Below, in pieces: positions 21,390-32,376 of a DNA stretch of 64,000 bases (the first letter of the stretch is position 1; each line of letters begins with the position of its first letter). The notes beneath the pieces are model-generated. The model made no database searches, was not told where the DNA came from, and worked only from the letters and a program-made list of their open reading frames with translations. The stretch is taken from contig OY728147.1 in assembly GCA_963277665.1 (NCBI GenBank), forward strand, positions 1,263,121,424 to 1,263,185,423, in the 5' to 3' direction. Source of the stretch: Viscum album (lineage: Eukaryota; Streptophyta; Magnoliopsida; Santalales; Viscaceae). A program made the translations under genes and the position numbers.

Positions 21390-24098
21390 AGAACGTCGGA
21401 ACCGGAATTCGACGACGCACGATCCGCGACGTCGACAACTTTTCCGCGACCTTATTCTTCTTCTTCTTCTTCGGTGCCTCTTCTTCCGCGGCGAACGTGC
21501 GATCGGCAACAAAGGTGAGAATCGAATCTTTTATTTCTCCTTTTTTTTAAATTTCAATAACAACGGATTTAATTAATTAAATCCGTTTGTTCTTGATCCG
21601 GAGATTGGCGACGCGACGCCGGATACCGCGACGACGCGACGATCTCCTTCCTCCGCGACGAGCGATTCCGCGACGACCCCTCGTCCGACGACAACGACAA
21701 GGTAAGGGTTGATTGGATTATTTTATTTTCTTTTCCCGTGTTTATTCTTTTCAAATAAAGAGCCCGATCGGAACAATTTTAATCTATTTAAAATTGTTGA
21801 TTTGGTTAATCCTTTTCCCTCCCGGTGACGTTTATGGCTAACGCGGAGGGTGCGGGTCTAACGAACAAGACCCGGCAACCCTCTGCCGATCTATTTTGTT
21901 GTGCGGATATGGCGGACGACGACGAACCGCGCGGCAGGGGCGATCCGTTGATCCCGCAGTGAAGGTCGGCATCCGGGAGGGGCAACGGCGCAGACGGGAG
22001 GCAAATCGGGCCACCGGAGCATCTCCGGCGGCCCGTGGAAGGCGGCGGCGGCGCCCGGCGCGCCGCCGTGGAGGAAGCCCGCCGTGGCTGAAGCCGCGGC
22101 GGCAGCGGCGGCCGGTTCCGCGGCCGCGCGGAACCGGGAACGGACGCGGCGGCCCGGCCGCGTCCTCGTGGCAGGCGGTCCCCCCCCCCGCGGGGACCGC
22201 GTTTCTTCAAATGCCGCGGGTCAAACCCGCGGCGGCGGCCTGTTCGGCCGCTCGGCCGAAGCCGAGCCGGCCGGTCCGGTCGGCCGGGCCGCGCCCAGGC
22301 CGAACCGGACCCGGCCGAGCCGGTTCGGGCCGGCCCGGTTCGGGCCGACCCGGTTCGGCCGACCCCAGGGGGGGTTCGGGCCGGGTCGCCCCGGGCCCAG
22401 TACCCCTGTTTCGGGCCCTCTACGGTCTTTTGCCCATATCTTGGGCCTGGGACCTCCGATTGACGAACCGTCAGTGGCTACGCGATCCTTGGATCGAGAC
22501 GGTCGTTTCGGTATTTTATACTCAAGGTTTCGGAAGACTTTGGGTTCGGCCGAGTTGGTTCGTACACGAAGCCAACCGGGCCCTCGGAGCGGAAACGCTC
22601 ATAACTTGAGCTACGGACGTCCGATCGACGTACCGTCAGCTGTGGTAGTTTCCTCTAAGTGAGACAGAACTTTTGGCATACTCCGCCCGAGGATCGGATA
22701 CAGGCGGAGTACGGTCGGGTTGGTTTTGCCCTAAAAACCAACCGGGCCCCTGGGACGAAAATGCCAATAACTCTCAGACCGGGCGTCCGATTGACGCGCC
22801 GTCTGTCACGTTGAGATCCTGTTGTCGATACAGAACTTTTGGATACATCAACTTCGGACTACGTGTCAGTTGATGTATCAGCCTCTCGGCTCGTGGAGCG
22901 GACCCTCCTAAACGAGCTCGCTTTGTGCGGGAACCCTAGCGCTGGCTGTGACCTCGACGGCAGAGCAGAGATCCTCCGTGGACTGCGACGACGGCAGAGC
23001 AGAGATCCTCCGTGGACTGCGACGACGGCAGAGCAGAGATCCTCCGTGGACTGCGACGACGGCAGAGCAGAGATCCTTCGTGGACTGCGGCGACGACTGT
23101 GCAGAGATCCTCAGTGGACTGCGTCGACTACTGCACTCAGCGATCCTACGCGGATCAGTGCCCGATCCTGTGTGGGTCCTACTACCGGTTCTGTGTGAGC
23201 CACTGCCTACCGGTTCTGTGTGAGCCATTGCCTACAGGTTCTGTGTGAGCCCGATCCTGTGTGGGTCTTTTGCGGGGGTTAGTACCTATCGATCCTTCGT
23301 GGGTCCGACGACTTAGATGGATCAGTGATCGTCTTTGACGTCATCTGAAAAAGTATACCTGGTTGAGCTGAATCTTATGTTACTCTCCTTTGTGGATTGT
23401 GTTGAACTATCCTATGTGGATTTACTGTTTACTCTCCTTGTGGATTTGAGTCTTGCTTTCCTTTGTGGATGGAGTTGTTCTTGAGCTCGTGAGCAGAGCT
23501 AGAATTGGGGACTTAGGTATATGTATGGGCATATACCTAAGTCGAGTCAGATGTTACTTCGTGATTGCATCTTTCTTTTGTGCTATATCCTTTGTGGATT
23601 TCGGGAGACCTTCGGGGGTCTCGGGGTCCTTACTGAGTAGTTGTACTCACCCCTGCACGGGCTATGCCCGCACCTTGTTGTGTTGGTTGCAGACGACGGA
23701 CAGCGCTGATCACGGTTGGGGCGTGGAGCAGGACGGTACCTGGAGGTGGACCACTGGGCGGGACGTGCTCGGAGCGGACGTGGGACCCGAGGAGCCTGGA
23801 GGCTATCTGTACCCACCCTTCAGGTGGGATTGCCAGTGGACGACACGAGGCCGCCGTCTTTTCTTCAGTTGCTGTTTTTCCTTTTTAGTTGTACTTTACA
23901 GTTGGGCTTGTATTTCCGGCCCCTTTTCCTTTATGCACTTTACTTTCCGCTTGCTGACCCTGTGTGGTTGTTACTTATAAAGGCAATGCCTTCCCTGTTT
24001 ACTGGGATTTTACGCCTTGGTGCTAGTCGCCAGCCCCTGGCCTATGGAAGGCGGGCTTGGGGTAGTCATGGCACGGGCCCCGAGGACGGGTCGTGACA
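20639..24098 (+). repeat. Element 1 3' LTR (3460 bp)
   Basis: It is nearly identical to 13060-16505 throughout, including all dyads, arrays and the GC-rich section. The 14-bp length difference is explained by indels of 3, 9 and 2 bp in the GC-rich section (about 22035-22195). It ends GGGTCGTGACA and is followed by the TSD AACAA. ORFs shared with the 5' LTR are not genes. Confidence 0.95.
22955..23124 (+). repeat. 34-bp tandem array in element 1 3' LTR
   Basis: This is the counterpart of 15362-15531 with the same five units. The unit number has not changed since insertion. Confidence 0.9.
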
Positions 24099-25433
24099 AA
24101 CAATATAGTGGAAACTTTCATAAATAATAATAAACATTTAAGGAAATGTATAACTAAAACAAAAGCCTTTTAAACTTGAACTTCAACATATCATGGAAAA
24201 ATAAAATGAAATAATTTCATTTACTTATTCACATGGATATTCTACTAATCAAATAATAACATGCAATATCAATTACCACTTTCATAATGATGGAATGTAT
24301 AATGCCAGACTATTATAAACACATATCCAAGGCCTCATGCCAAGAATACAAATAAGATTTTTCCAAGGCCTTGTGCCAAGACACTAGTTTGTCTAATAAG
24401 ACCTACTGATGCATTGAGGAGCTATAGCGGGCTCCACCCGTCACATATTTTGTCCAATGCATTCCCATATGAAAAGGTTTAAAAATAACATAAACATTCG
24501 TATTAAAACTAGCATACTAAATGTTAATACTTTCACCATAAACTATGAATGGTATAAAAAATAGCACATTCATAGTCAAACATATCACAAAACCCTCAAT
24601 ACAATATAGAAGTTTTGTATCATAATAAATCAACTTCAAATAAGCGTAAAATCCATCAATGGATGTTGACATAGAAGAAATCAAAACTCTTTTTAGAGAA
24701 ATATCTTTTTCTATTTTGAAATCATTTAAGAGTCTTATATTTATGAAATAAAACTTTTTCTTTGAAAATATTCTTATAATATTGTAAGGGAATATTCGAC
24801 GATTTTATAATGGCGGAAAATAGCCGCACCCGCTGTATAAGTAAAAAAAATATTCTTACCTTAATTTTGCCGAAAAGGTTAAAAAGAACCTTGTTTGGAA
24901 AACGATGGAAAGATTCCTTTATAAACATCTTATAAAAAGTCAAACAAGGGTATAAATGACTTTAAACCATATTCTAGTAAATAGTAAAAATGTTTTGAAA
25001 TTAATTTTTAAGTAACATGGATGTGGATGATAAAGAGATCCCAGTAGATTATTACGTATAAACAATCTCGGATAATGAAGAAATTGCGAAATAATCCCTT
25101 ACCTTGTACTTTTCCTTGGTTTGGGGTATGTTAACCTCCTGTATAATGGTGAAATAATTGTTATTAAATTATACAAGAATCATATACATTAATATGATAT
25201 CATATATGATCTTTTAACATTGCTTTGTTAATAATATCTTATTATTATCGTCGTTTCGGGTGTTAACTTACTTGTTTTCTTTTATATGTTTTGTTACATA
25301 ATCCATTTTTTTCATGGATAGGTTGTATATTATTCATATACATAATGATATAAAGTCCTTAAACATTATCTTTAAATCATCAAATGATAATTATACTTGA
25401 ATGGATACGATGGAGAATGAATCTCATCGCGTT

Positions 25434-25652
25434 CGTGGAGACGGTAGTCCGTACGTACGCATGAGCGACAATATCATTCTTTTGATATTAAAATAATATA
25501 TAAATGGATGGTATATAATATATAAATAATCATTAAAATGTTATATTAATTATTTATATGATTTACACATCATTATTATACCCATACAAATAATAATATA
25601 TTGAATAACAATTACACCAAGACGTGGAGACGGTAAGCCGTACGTACGCACG
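25434..25652 (-). repeat. Two-copy ~190-bp periodic motif in element 2 left LTR
   Basis: GTGGAGACGGTAGTCCGTAC with CGTACGCATG (25434-25463) and a near copy with AAGCC (25623-25652) lie 189 bp apart. The centre GTACGTAC is palindromic. It is GC-rich against an AT-rich surround and is matched at 31805 and 31994 in the sister LTR. Confidence 0.75.
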
Positions 25653-25995
25653 TATGGTGACATGTTATTCAAAGGGTGGATAGAATACTGAATATGGTTG
25701 TACCAGATTTATAATAACATTACAGTATATATATGATACTGGAGTTATTATTTTATAATGGTAATAACAAATGAAGAAGAAGTGGAAGAAGTAAGGAACA
25801 TGGAAAAGGGTGGTGAAATCATTACCTCTTCTTCGGGTTCTTCCTTTTGATTTGATCAAAATGGATCCTTAGGTTGGCTTTCTGATCAGATTAAGGCCTC
25901 TAAGTTGTAGTGAGGGAAGTTGGGAGAGTATTTGGATAGAGTTTGGCCGAACCAAAAGGCTTTGAAGGTGTGAAGAAATGAGAAGAAGGAGTGAC

Positions 25996-26005
25996 CTTTT
26001 ATAAG
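25996..26005 (-). promoter_or_regulatory. TATA box in element 2 left LTR
   Basis: The minus strand reads CTTATAAAAG after a CCCCTCACCCCT stretch, about 1880 bp from the LTR start. Transcription would start near 25970. The sister LTR has CTTGTAAAAG at 32367-32376, one base changed. Confidence 0.65.
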
Positions 26006-27813
26006 AGGGGTGAGGGGCACCTTTGGAAAAGCTAGAAATATTAATTTATAATAAATTCATATTCAGTTTATAATGACTCAAAAGTTGATTATTTATATTT
26101 TAAGGTTGGGATAGGTCGAAAACCATTAAACCAATAGAATTTAGACAGGTTTGGGTAACTATATTAACCTTATTTTTAAGTATTAACTCTTAGTTAATTA
26201 GTTTCACTTTTACAATGTCTCTTTGTATTTTTATATTATATGGTTAATAAACTCACTATATACATCCAAGAGACCCCCAAGTGGTCCATTAACGATACAC
26301 CTATCATGATATAAGTCTCTTGGAGGATCCTTAGATTTTTAGGAATTTAATATCAATTAATAATATAATATTTTTATTAAAAACTCTTTTATGTCAATTT
26401 TGACACTATTCAATAGTTTATTTTTGTGAAACTCATAACAGAATGATTACTTCGATAAAAGTCAATTAAATAAATCCTAATATGTAATATGATCCTATAA
26501 AATTAGTGTAATTTATAAAAAGTCTGAAATTATATTTATTTGGGTATTTATAATATCAATTATTTTAATTTTTCACTATTATGGTAATTACTGCATCATC
26601 ATTGTGTCATAAATAACATATATTATTATATGTCTAAAAATTATAAATAAAACACCATTATGTAGGAAATTATTTTATATTTCTAATTAATATTTACAAT
26701 CTAAAATCCAACATATATAACCTTATGTAAAAATTGTTTTTCTAAAAGATATATGCTCATGTCATTTTTGTAATTACTTTAACTTAATTAATATAAACTT
26801 TAATTATCACTTACAAGTGGATCCATGGGGTCCCAAAATCGACCCAAATATGAACATGGGCGGACATGTATCCACCAATAAGGTTATGACACGTTTTAGG
26901 GTAATTTAGTATTATTATAATATTTTTTAACCCTTATTTACTGAATTTACCCTTAACCATGGTAAATAAAATATTTACCGCAGTAATTATTCAAAATGTA
27001 TCAAAATAAAAGTTACTTATTTACACAATATGAACATCCTGATTCCAAATATGGAATCCATTTTTCCAAATTCAAAACAAAGGAGTGGCAAAAATTAATT
27101 TAAAATTAATTCCCGTTGTTAAAACAAAAAGCGTGTTTTTAAGAGACAATATCTATCAAAAGATTGACACTTGTTTATGTCCGGTTTAACTGTGAAATTA
27201 TGTACAATGACCAAAATTATATTAAATGGTAAAAATATATTCTAAATATACTTTAAAACAACTCAAATTCATAATTTATCAATATAAATTACTTCGATTA
27301 AAAAAGTTGTTTTTAATTAAAATTTAGTAATTTTCACTATTCATCAAAATATAAGTCTTATCAGAAAAGTTCCAAAATTTCACCCTAGGATAAATTTGAT
27401 ATTCTGAATCCAAAAATGAATTACATTTTGAAATATAAAATATATTTAATTTCAAAAAGTAGGTATTACTATTCATAACGGCTAGTTTGATTGGTTGTGG
27501 TGTGTGTTAGAACTCGAAGTTGCGTACAACAGACGCTAATATATTATTTAAAGGAAAGCGTACTGTGGAAGCTTGGGATGTTTCATTGTAAATTTTTTTA
27601 TGTCCCCATTTAGTCAAAAAGTTTAAAATGTTGGATTTAAAAAAAGGTTCACTATTAAAAGTTGGTAAAAGTGAAATACTGAAAATGAATTTGTTCTTAC
27701 ATTATGTCTAAGAGTCTCATAATTTGGATTCTAAAATTATAAGGATTATATAATGTTTAAAATTTAGTTAATACTATTAATATCCTATTTTGAACTTGTT
27801 TGGTAAGTCACTC

Positions 27814-27833
27814 GGTGTTGCGTGTAGTGCAAG
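27814..27833 (-). repeat. Conserved 20-bp word near the U3 end (element 2, left LTR)
   Basis: On the plus strand GGTGTTGCGTGTAGTGCAAG lies 52 bp inside the LTR end. Related copies are at 34187-34206 (also 52 bp inside), 35418-35437 and 42749-42768 (about 85 bp inside, element 3). Confidence 0.6.
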
Positions 27834-27885
27834 TTATTGAATTATTTTGATGAAATAACACACTATGAAATCTTGGGGTGTTACA

Positions 27886-27899
27886 TTCTCCCCTCCTTC
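27886..27899 (-). promoter_or_regulatory. Polypurine tract of element 2
   Basis: The minus strand reads GAAGGAGGGGAGAA, 14 purines in a row, ending at the LTR start TGTAACACCCC. This is the plus-strand primer site and proves the minus orientation. Confidence 0.88.
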
Positions 27900-29299
27900 A
27901 ATAAATTGCATCCTCGCAATTTGAAATTGTTCTTAGAAAATAAAAGGTTGAATATATAAAATATCTTTGTGGGAAGACCCACATCAGAAATTGGGTTAAT
28001 AAAATTTAGTCTTAATAAGAGGAAAAGAGAAATGAAAGGGTCACCACCAAATTATGATCTCTATTCGGAGAACATTGGTGGAAATTAGAGACATATAATT
28101 GGAGGAAAAACGTAAATATTTATAGGTAGTGATTGAGGTAATCAATCACAAACAAGTGTAAAATTGATGTCCTTAAATTCATCAATCTATGATGATTTAA
28201 AATACCATCGGTTCAGCAAAACATATGGTATTAGGATTACACATTTTTGGTTTTATTATTCCTTAAATAAAGTATAAGAATTAATTTCTTCATAGAATAA
28301 GAGAAGAAGAAAAAATATATTATTGACATGAAGAGTTCCATCCTTTAACTAATTTCTACCACAAACTCATCTTTCACACTAAAAGATAATAGAATGTAAA
28401 AGAAAAATATTCTATTTATCCTATTCGTATAGGGTTAAAAAAAACGAATTTATAATTCATCTACCAGATTTTTTTTTAAAAAACTACATTATTTAATCCA
28501 GGACATCACGTGGGTCAGTGGTAGGTGATACACCCTTGTCACCCTTCGGTTGTGCGTTCAAGTCTCGTGGCCTTTCCGGACGTGACAGTTTGCCGCCCGA
28601 CCTCCGGGTTTCCCTTTTATGGCAATCCAAAATAATCCAAACTAGAACTATCCAAAATACTTCAGTCAAAAATTTATAAGGAAGGTAAACACAAAAAAGA
28701 TCCTTTTTTCCGCGTAATAACAAGTGAACTCCTTCATCAGGTATTCTTTTAAAACACTGAAACATCCTGAATTACCATAAAACCTTATTGATTACATTCA
28801 TGATCCCTTATTCCTTATATATATATAATCCTTCAATCCAAAAATGTTTTAAACACCAACAATGATGGAATATACAAATCATTAATCAGTTTCAAGGTAG
28901 TCAAGAATATCCAAAATAATTTATCCAAATCAATCATGTATAATTCCAAAATCACTACCTTGGTATCAGAACTATATTATGGTTTATCATTCTCTCAACC
29001 ATATATTTTCCAAACATTTATCCTGCTATTGAGTCACTTTTCTTTGTTCCACACAATCTCAAGTCCTTAATGAAATAGTACTGCAGTACAATCCTTATAT
29101 ACTCCATAATTATTATAACAAGTAAATTGTTGATACAACACCCAAATGACATAATCAACACAAGAACTATAATCATTCCTCTTCATCTGTGGAAGTATCA
29201 TAACTTTATTATTATCAAATAGCATCATTTGCAGCATAGTCTGATGACTGGGACATAGGATCGCGTAGTGTCCGAACTCCTTGAAAATGAAGAATTGTA
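27900..29299 (-). other. Element 2 internal region, no RT or integrase seen
   Basis: This stretch should hold pol in a complete element, but no RT, RNase H or integrase motif can be read. Around 29215 (minus) MLFDNN recalls the LFD(S/T)G start of a protease, which is weak. A tRNA-like segment sits at about 28500-28620. The rest is AT-rich and unassigned. Confidence 0.5.
28500..28620 (+). other. tRNA-like (SINE-like) segment in element 2
   Basis: TGGGTCAGTGG at 28511 resembles an A box, and GTTCAAGTC at 28556 fits the B-box consensus exactly, 45 bp later. GC-rich sequence (GTTTGCCGCCCGACCTCCGG) follows, in sharp contrast to its surroundings. It fits a tRNA-derived SINE head. The minus-strand 90-codon ORF over it (28493-28765) is a by-product. 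Ends and TSD are not clear. Confidence 0.45.
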
Positions 29300-29687
29300 C
29301 ATTTCAAATCATTTTCTTACCCTTGAAGTCACGTATTTTGTGCCCTTTTCTTCCACACTAATAACAAACTCCCATCCCTTTCAAGAAAGTTCTAGGGTGT
29401 TTCTTCCCATAGTTATCACAAATGGGGAAATTCTTCTTTTCCCTCTTCCCTTTATCCATCTTTCTCTATTCCATCCATTTCTTCTCTTGCTTCCCTTCAA
29501 ATCCATAGGACTCCGTAAACTGTTTAGTTATCTTATCCACACATGATACTATTTCTTCATATGATGATAATACGTGGGAGACTATTTCCCTTCTAAATGA
29601 TGTCTTAATACCATGAAAGATACGATCCTTCTTACTCATTGGATCATACGTATTACTGGAGTTCACATTCCTTCTGTTGGGCGCCAT
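29300..29687 (-). pseudogene. gag remnant of element 2 with broken zinc knuckle
   Basis: The minus-strand frame starts MAPNRRNVNSSN at 29687, a gag-like basic start. It jumps directly to the gag C-terminal region (DRIFHGIKTSFRREIVSH, then IVSCVDKITKQF), so the gag core is deleted. It runs into a lysine-rich linker and, one frame over at about 29415-29320, ICDNYGKKHPRTF and GVCY-stop-CGRKGHKIRDF. The latter is a CCHC zinc knuckle with a stop inside and the last cysteine replaced by phenylalanine. Order and spacing match Tekay-type gag. It lies about 470 bp from the primer-binding site, the expected leader distance. Confidence 0.65.
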
Positions 29688-29699
29688 TTCTATACAATA

Positions 29700-30158
29700 G
29701 CATAAACTAGGTCAGTTTATGAATTGCAATAAATAATTCCTAATGAAAATTGAACAGTTTATGGATATAATCCATAATCATAAAAATGTTGTCTTTGGAG
29801 AAGTATATACTCATAAACCATTCATAATAATTTGTAAAGAAAATGAGAGTTATCCTAAGCATATCCCCCGGGAGTGTCGTAACCCAGAGTGCAGCAAGGC
29901 CCGTTGTCGTGCACCAGTTCCCGTTCGAGTCTAGCTCAAAGAGGTGTTTTCAGGTTTTACCCCTTGGTACATCTATGCCAGAGCCGCTTCTACCTGCTCA
30001 TATCCAGACAGGGATGTATTGCTCGGAAAACTCACAAAATCTCTATAATAACAAAATTCTAGGAAGTCCTTCTATATTAATCCTCAATGTTCATCTTAGG
30101 TCTACGTGCTCTAATCAGAGTTTACCTAAATATAACTTACAAGGATTGTACTAAACTT
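29700..30158 (-). other. 5' leader of element 2
   Basis: Untranslated leader between the primer-binding site and gag. The part at 29866-30060 is more GC-rich and is conserved with 870-1060 of element H. ORFs of 60-100 codons on the plus strand here are antisense and show no domain. Confidence 0.55.
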
Positions 30159-30170
30159 CCTCTGATACCA
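30159..30170 (-). promoter_or_regulatory. Primer-binding site of element 2
   Basis: The minus strand reads TGGTATCAGAGG, 11 of 12 bases matching the initiator tRNA-Met site of element 1. It lies two bases from the LTR end at 30173. Confidence 0.88.
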
Positions 30171-30469
30171 ACTATAATGCCCCGACCCCAGTTACCCAGA
30201 GTTGGTGCATTATTACATAACATTGGCATGATCACGAGAAAGATCAAATCTCAAAAGACCGATTGGTTTAGTAGACTTGGAAACACTAGATATATTCATA
30301 AAGATTTACATTACATCATAAAGTGAAAAACTACAACAACAACAAAGTCTCCATATTCCACACTCATATCTCCACATTCTATCCCTGCAGGTCATTCATA
30401 AATTACTTCTTCACATCCTAGAAAAAATAAAACATAGAAAAGGGGTGAGCTCAAATGCCGAGTAAGGAT

Positions 30470-30474
30470 AACAA
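30470..30474. other. Empty target site corresponding to the element 1 insertion
   Basis: The sequence GGAT-AACAA-TATAG here contains a single AACAA. In the other LTR the same context is split as GGAT-AACAA, element 1, AACAA-TATAG. This confirms the TSD and the element 1 boundaries. Confidence 0.95.
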
Positions 30475-31804
30475 TATAGCGGAAACATTCATAAATAAGA
30501 ATAAACATTTAAGGTAATGTATAACTAAAACAAAATCCTTTTAAACTTGAACTTCAACATAGTATTACAAAATAATATGAAATAATGACATTTACTTATT
30601 CACATGGATATTCTACTAATTGAATAATCACATGCAATATCAATTACCACATTCATAATGATGGAAATCATAATACCAGACTATCAAAACCACATAGCCA
30701 AGGCCTCATGCCAATACTACAAATAAGATTTTTCCAAGGCCTTGTGCCAAGACACTAGTTTGTCTCATGAGACCTACCGATGCATCGAGGATCTATAGCG
30801 GGCTCCAACCATCACATATTAAGTCCAATGCATTCCCATATGAAAAGGTTTAAACATAACATAAACATTCATATTAAAAATATTATACGAAATGTCAATA
30901 CTTTCACCATAAACTATAAACGGTATAAAAATAGCACATCCACAGTCAAACATATCACAAAACCCTCAATACAATATAGAAGTTTTGTATCATAATAAAT
31001 CAACTTCAAATAAGTGTAAAATGCATCAAAGGATGTTGACATAGATGAAATCAAAACTCTTTTTAGAGAAATATATCTTTCTATTTTGAAATCATTTAAG
31101 AGTCTTATATTTATGAAATAAAACATTTTCTTTGAAAATATTCTTATAAGATTGTAAGGGAATCTTCGACGGTTTTATAACGACAGAAAATAGTTGCACC
31201 CGCCGTATAAGTTAAAAAAAACATTCTTACCTTAATTTTGTCAAAAAGGTTAAAAAGGACCTTGTTTGGAAAACGACGGAAAGATTCCTTTATAAACCTA
31301 TTATAAAAAGTCAAAATAGGGTATACATGACTTTTACCCATATTCTATTAAATAGTAAAAATGTTTTGAAATTCATTTTTAAGAAACATGGATGTGGATG
31401 ATAAAGAGATCCCAGTAGATTATTACGTATAAAAAACCTCGGATAATGAAGAAATTGCAAAATAAACCCTTGCCTTGTAAATTCCCTTGGTTGGGGGTAG
31501 TTTAACCTCCTGTATAATGGTGAAATAATTGTTATTAAATTATAAAAGAATCATATACATTAATATGATATCATATATGATCTTTTAACATTGCTTTGTT
31601 AATAATATCTTAGTATTATCGTCGTTTTGGGTGTTAACTTACTCGTTTTATTTTATATGTTTTGTTACATAATCCTTGTTTTTCATGGATATGTTTTATA
31701 TTATTCATATACAGAATGATACCAAGTCCTTAAACATTATCTTTAAATCATCAAATGATAATTATACTTGAATGGATACGATGGAGAATGAATCTCACCG
31801 CGTT

Positions 31805-32023
31805 CGTGGAGACGGTAGTCCGTACGTACGCACGAGCGACAATATCATTCTTTTGATATTAAAATAATATATAAATGGATGGTATATCATATATACAGAA
31901 TAATTAAAATTTTATATTTATTATTTATATGAGTTACACATCATTATTATACCCATCCAAATAATAATATATTGAAAAACAATTACACCACGACGTGGAG
32001 ACGGTAAGCCGTACGTACGCACG
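31805..32023 (-). repeat. Two-copy ~190-bp periodic motif in element 2 right LTR
   Basis: Copies at 31805-31834 and 31994-32023 are 189 bp apart and almost identical to those at 25434 and 25623. They are better conserved than the AT-rich sequence around them, where the two LTRs differ more often. Confidence 0.75.
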
Positions 32024-32366
32024 TATGGTGACATGTTATTTAAAGGTTGGATAGAATACTAAATATGGTTTTAACATATTTATAATAACATCACAGTATA
32101 TATATGATACTGGAGTTATTATTTTAGAATGGTAATAACAAAGGAAGAAGAAGTGGAAGAAGAAAGGAACTTGGAAAAAGGTGGTGAAATCATTACCTCT
32201 TCATCGGGTTCTTCCTTTTGATTTGAACAAAAGGGCTCCTTAGGTTGGCTTTCTGATCATACTAAGGCCTCTAGGTTGTATTGAGGGAAGTTGGGAGAGT
32301 ATTTGGGTAGATTGTGGCCGAACCAAAAGGCTTTGAAGGCGTAAAGAAATAAGAAGGAGGAGTCCC

Positions 32367-32376
32367 CTTTTACAAG
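32367..32376 (-). promoter_or_regulatory. Mutated TATA box in element 2 right (5') LTR
   Basis: The minus strand reads CTTGTAAAAG where the sister LTR has CTTATAAAAG. Since this is the 5' LTR, the change would weaken transcription of the element itself. Confidence 0.5.

Larger units (their letters stand above)
13060..24098 (+). mobile_element. Element 1: young GC-rich Ty3/gypsy chromovirus (Tekay-like)
   Basis: The element is bounded by TG...CA, with 3446-bp and 3460-bp LTRs and a 5-bp TSD AACAA (13055-13059 and 24099-24103). The uninterrupted site is present in the sister LTR of element 2 at 30470-30474. The internal 4133 bp hold a primer-binding site, gag, RT-RNase H, integrase with a chromodomain-like end, and a purine-rich tract. 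My hand comparison of the LTRs gave about 35 substitutions, mostly transitions, and three indels (3, 9 and 2 bp) that exactly account for the length difference. Gag has a nonsense codon, the zinc knuckle and protease are missing, and integrase is frameshifted, so it is not autonomous. Confidence 0.95.
24104..27885 (-). repeat. Element 2 left (3') LTR, second segment
   Basis: It continues the LTR after the element 1 insertion and aligns with 30475-34258, ending GGGGTGTTACA. It contains a TATA box (25996-26005), two copies of the ~190-bp periodic motif and a conserved 20-bp word at 27814-27833. It is AT-rich; short ORFs are chance. Confidence 0.92.

Noticed and set aside
28493..28765. 90-codon minus ORF as a gene
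   Set aside because: Its C-terminal half is the antisense of the tRNA-like segment, and no counterpart or domain is seen.
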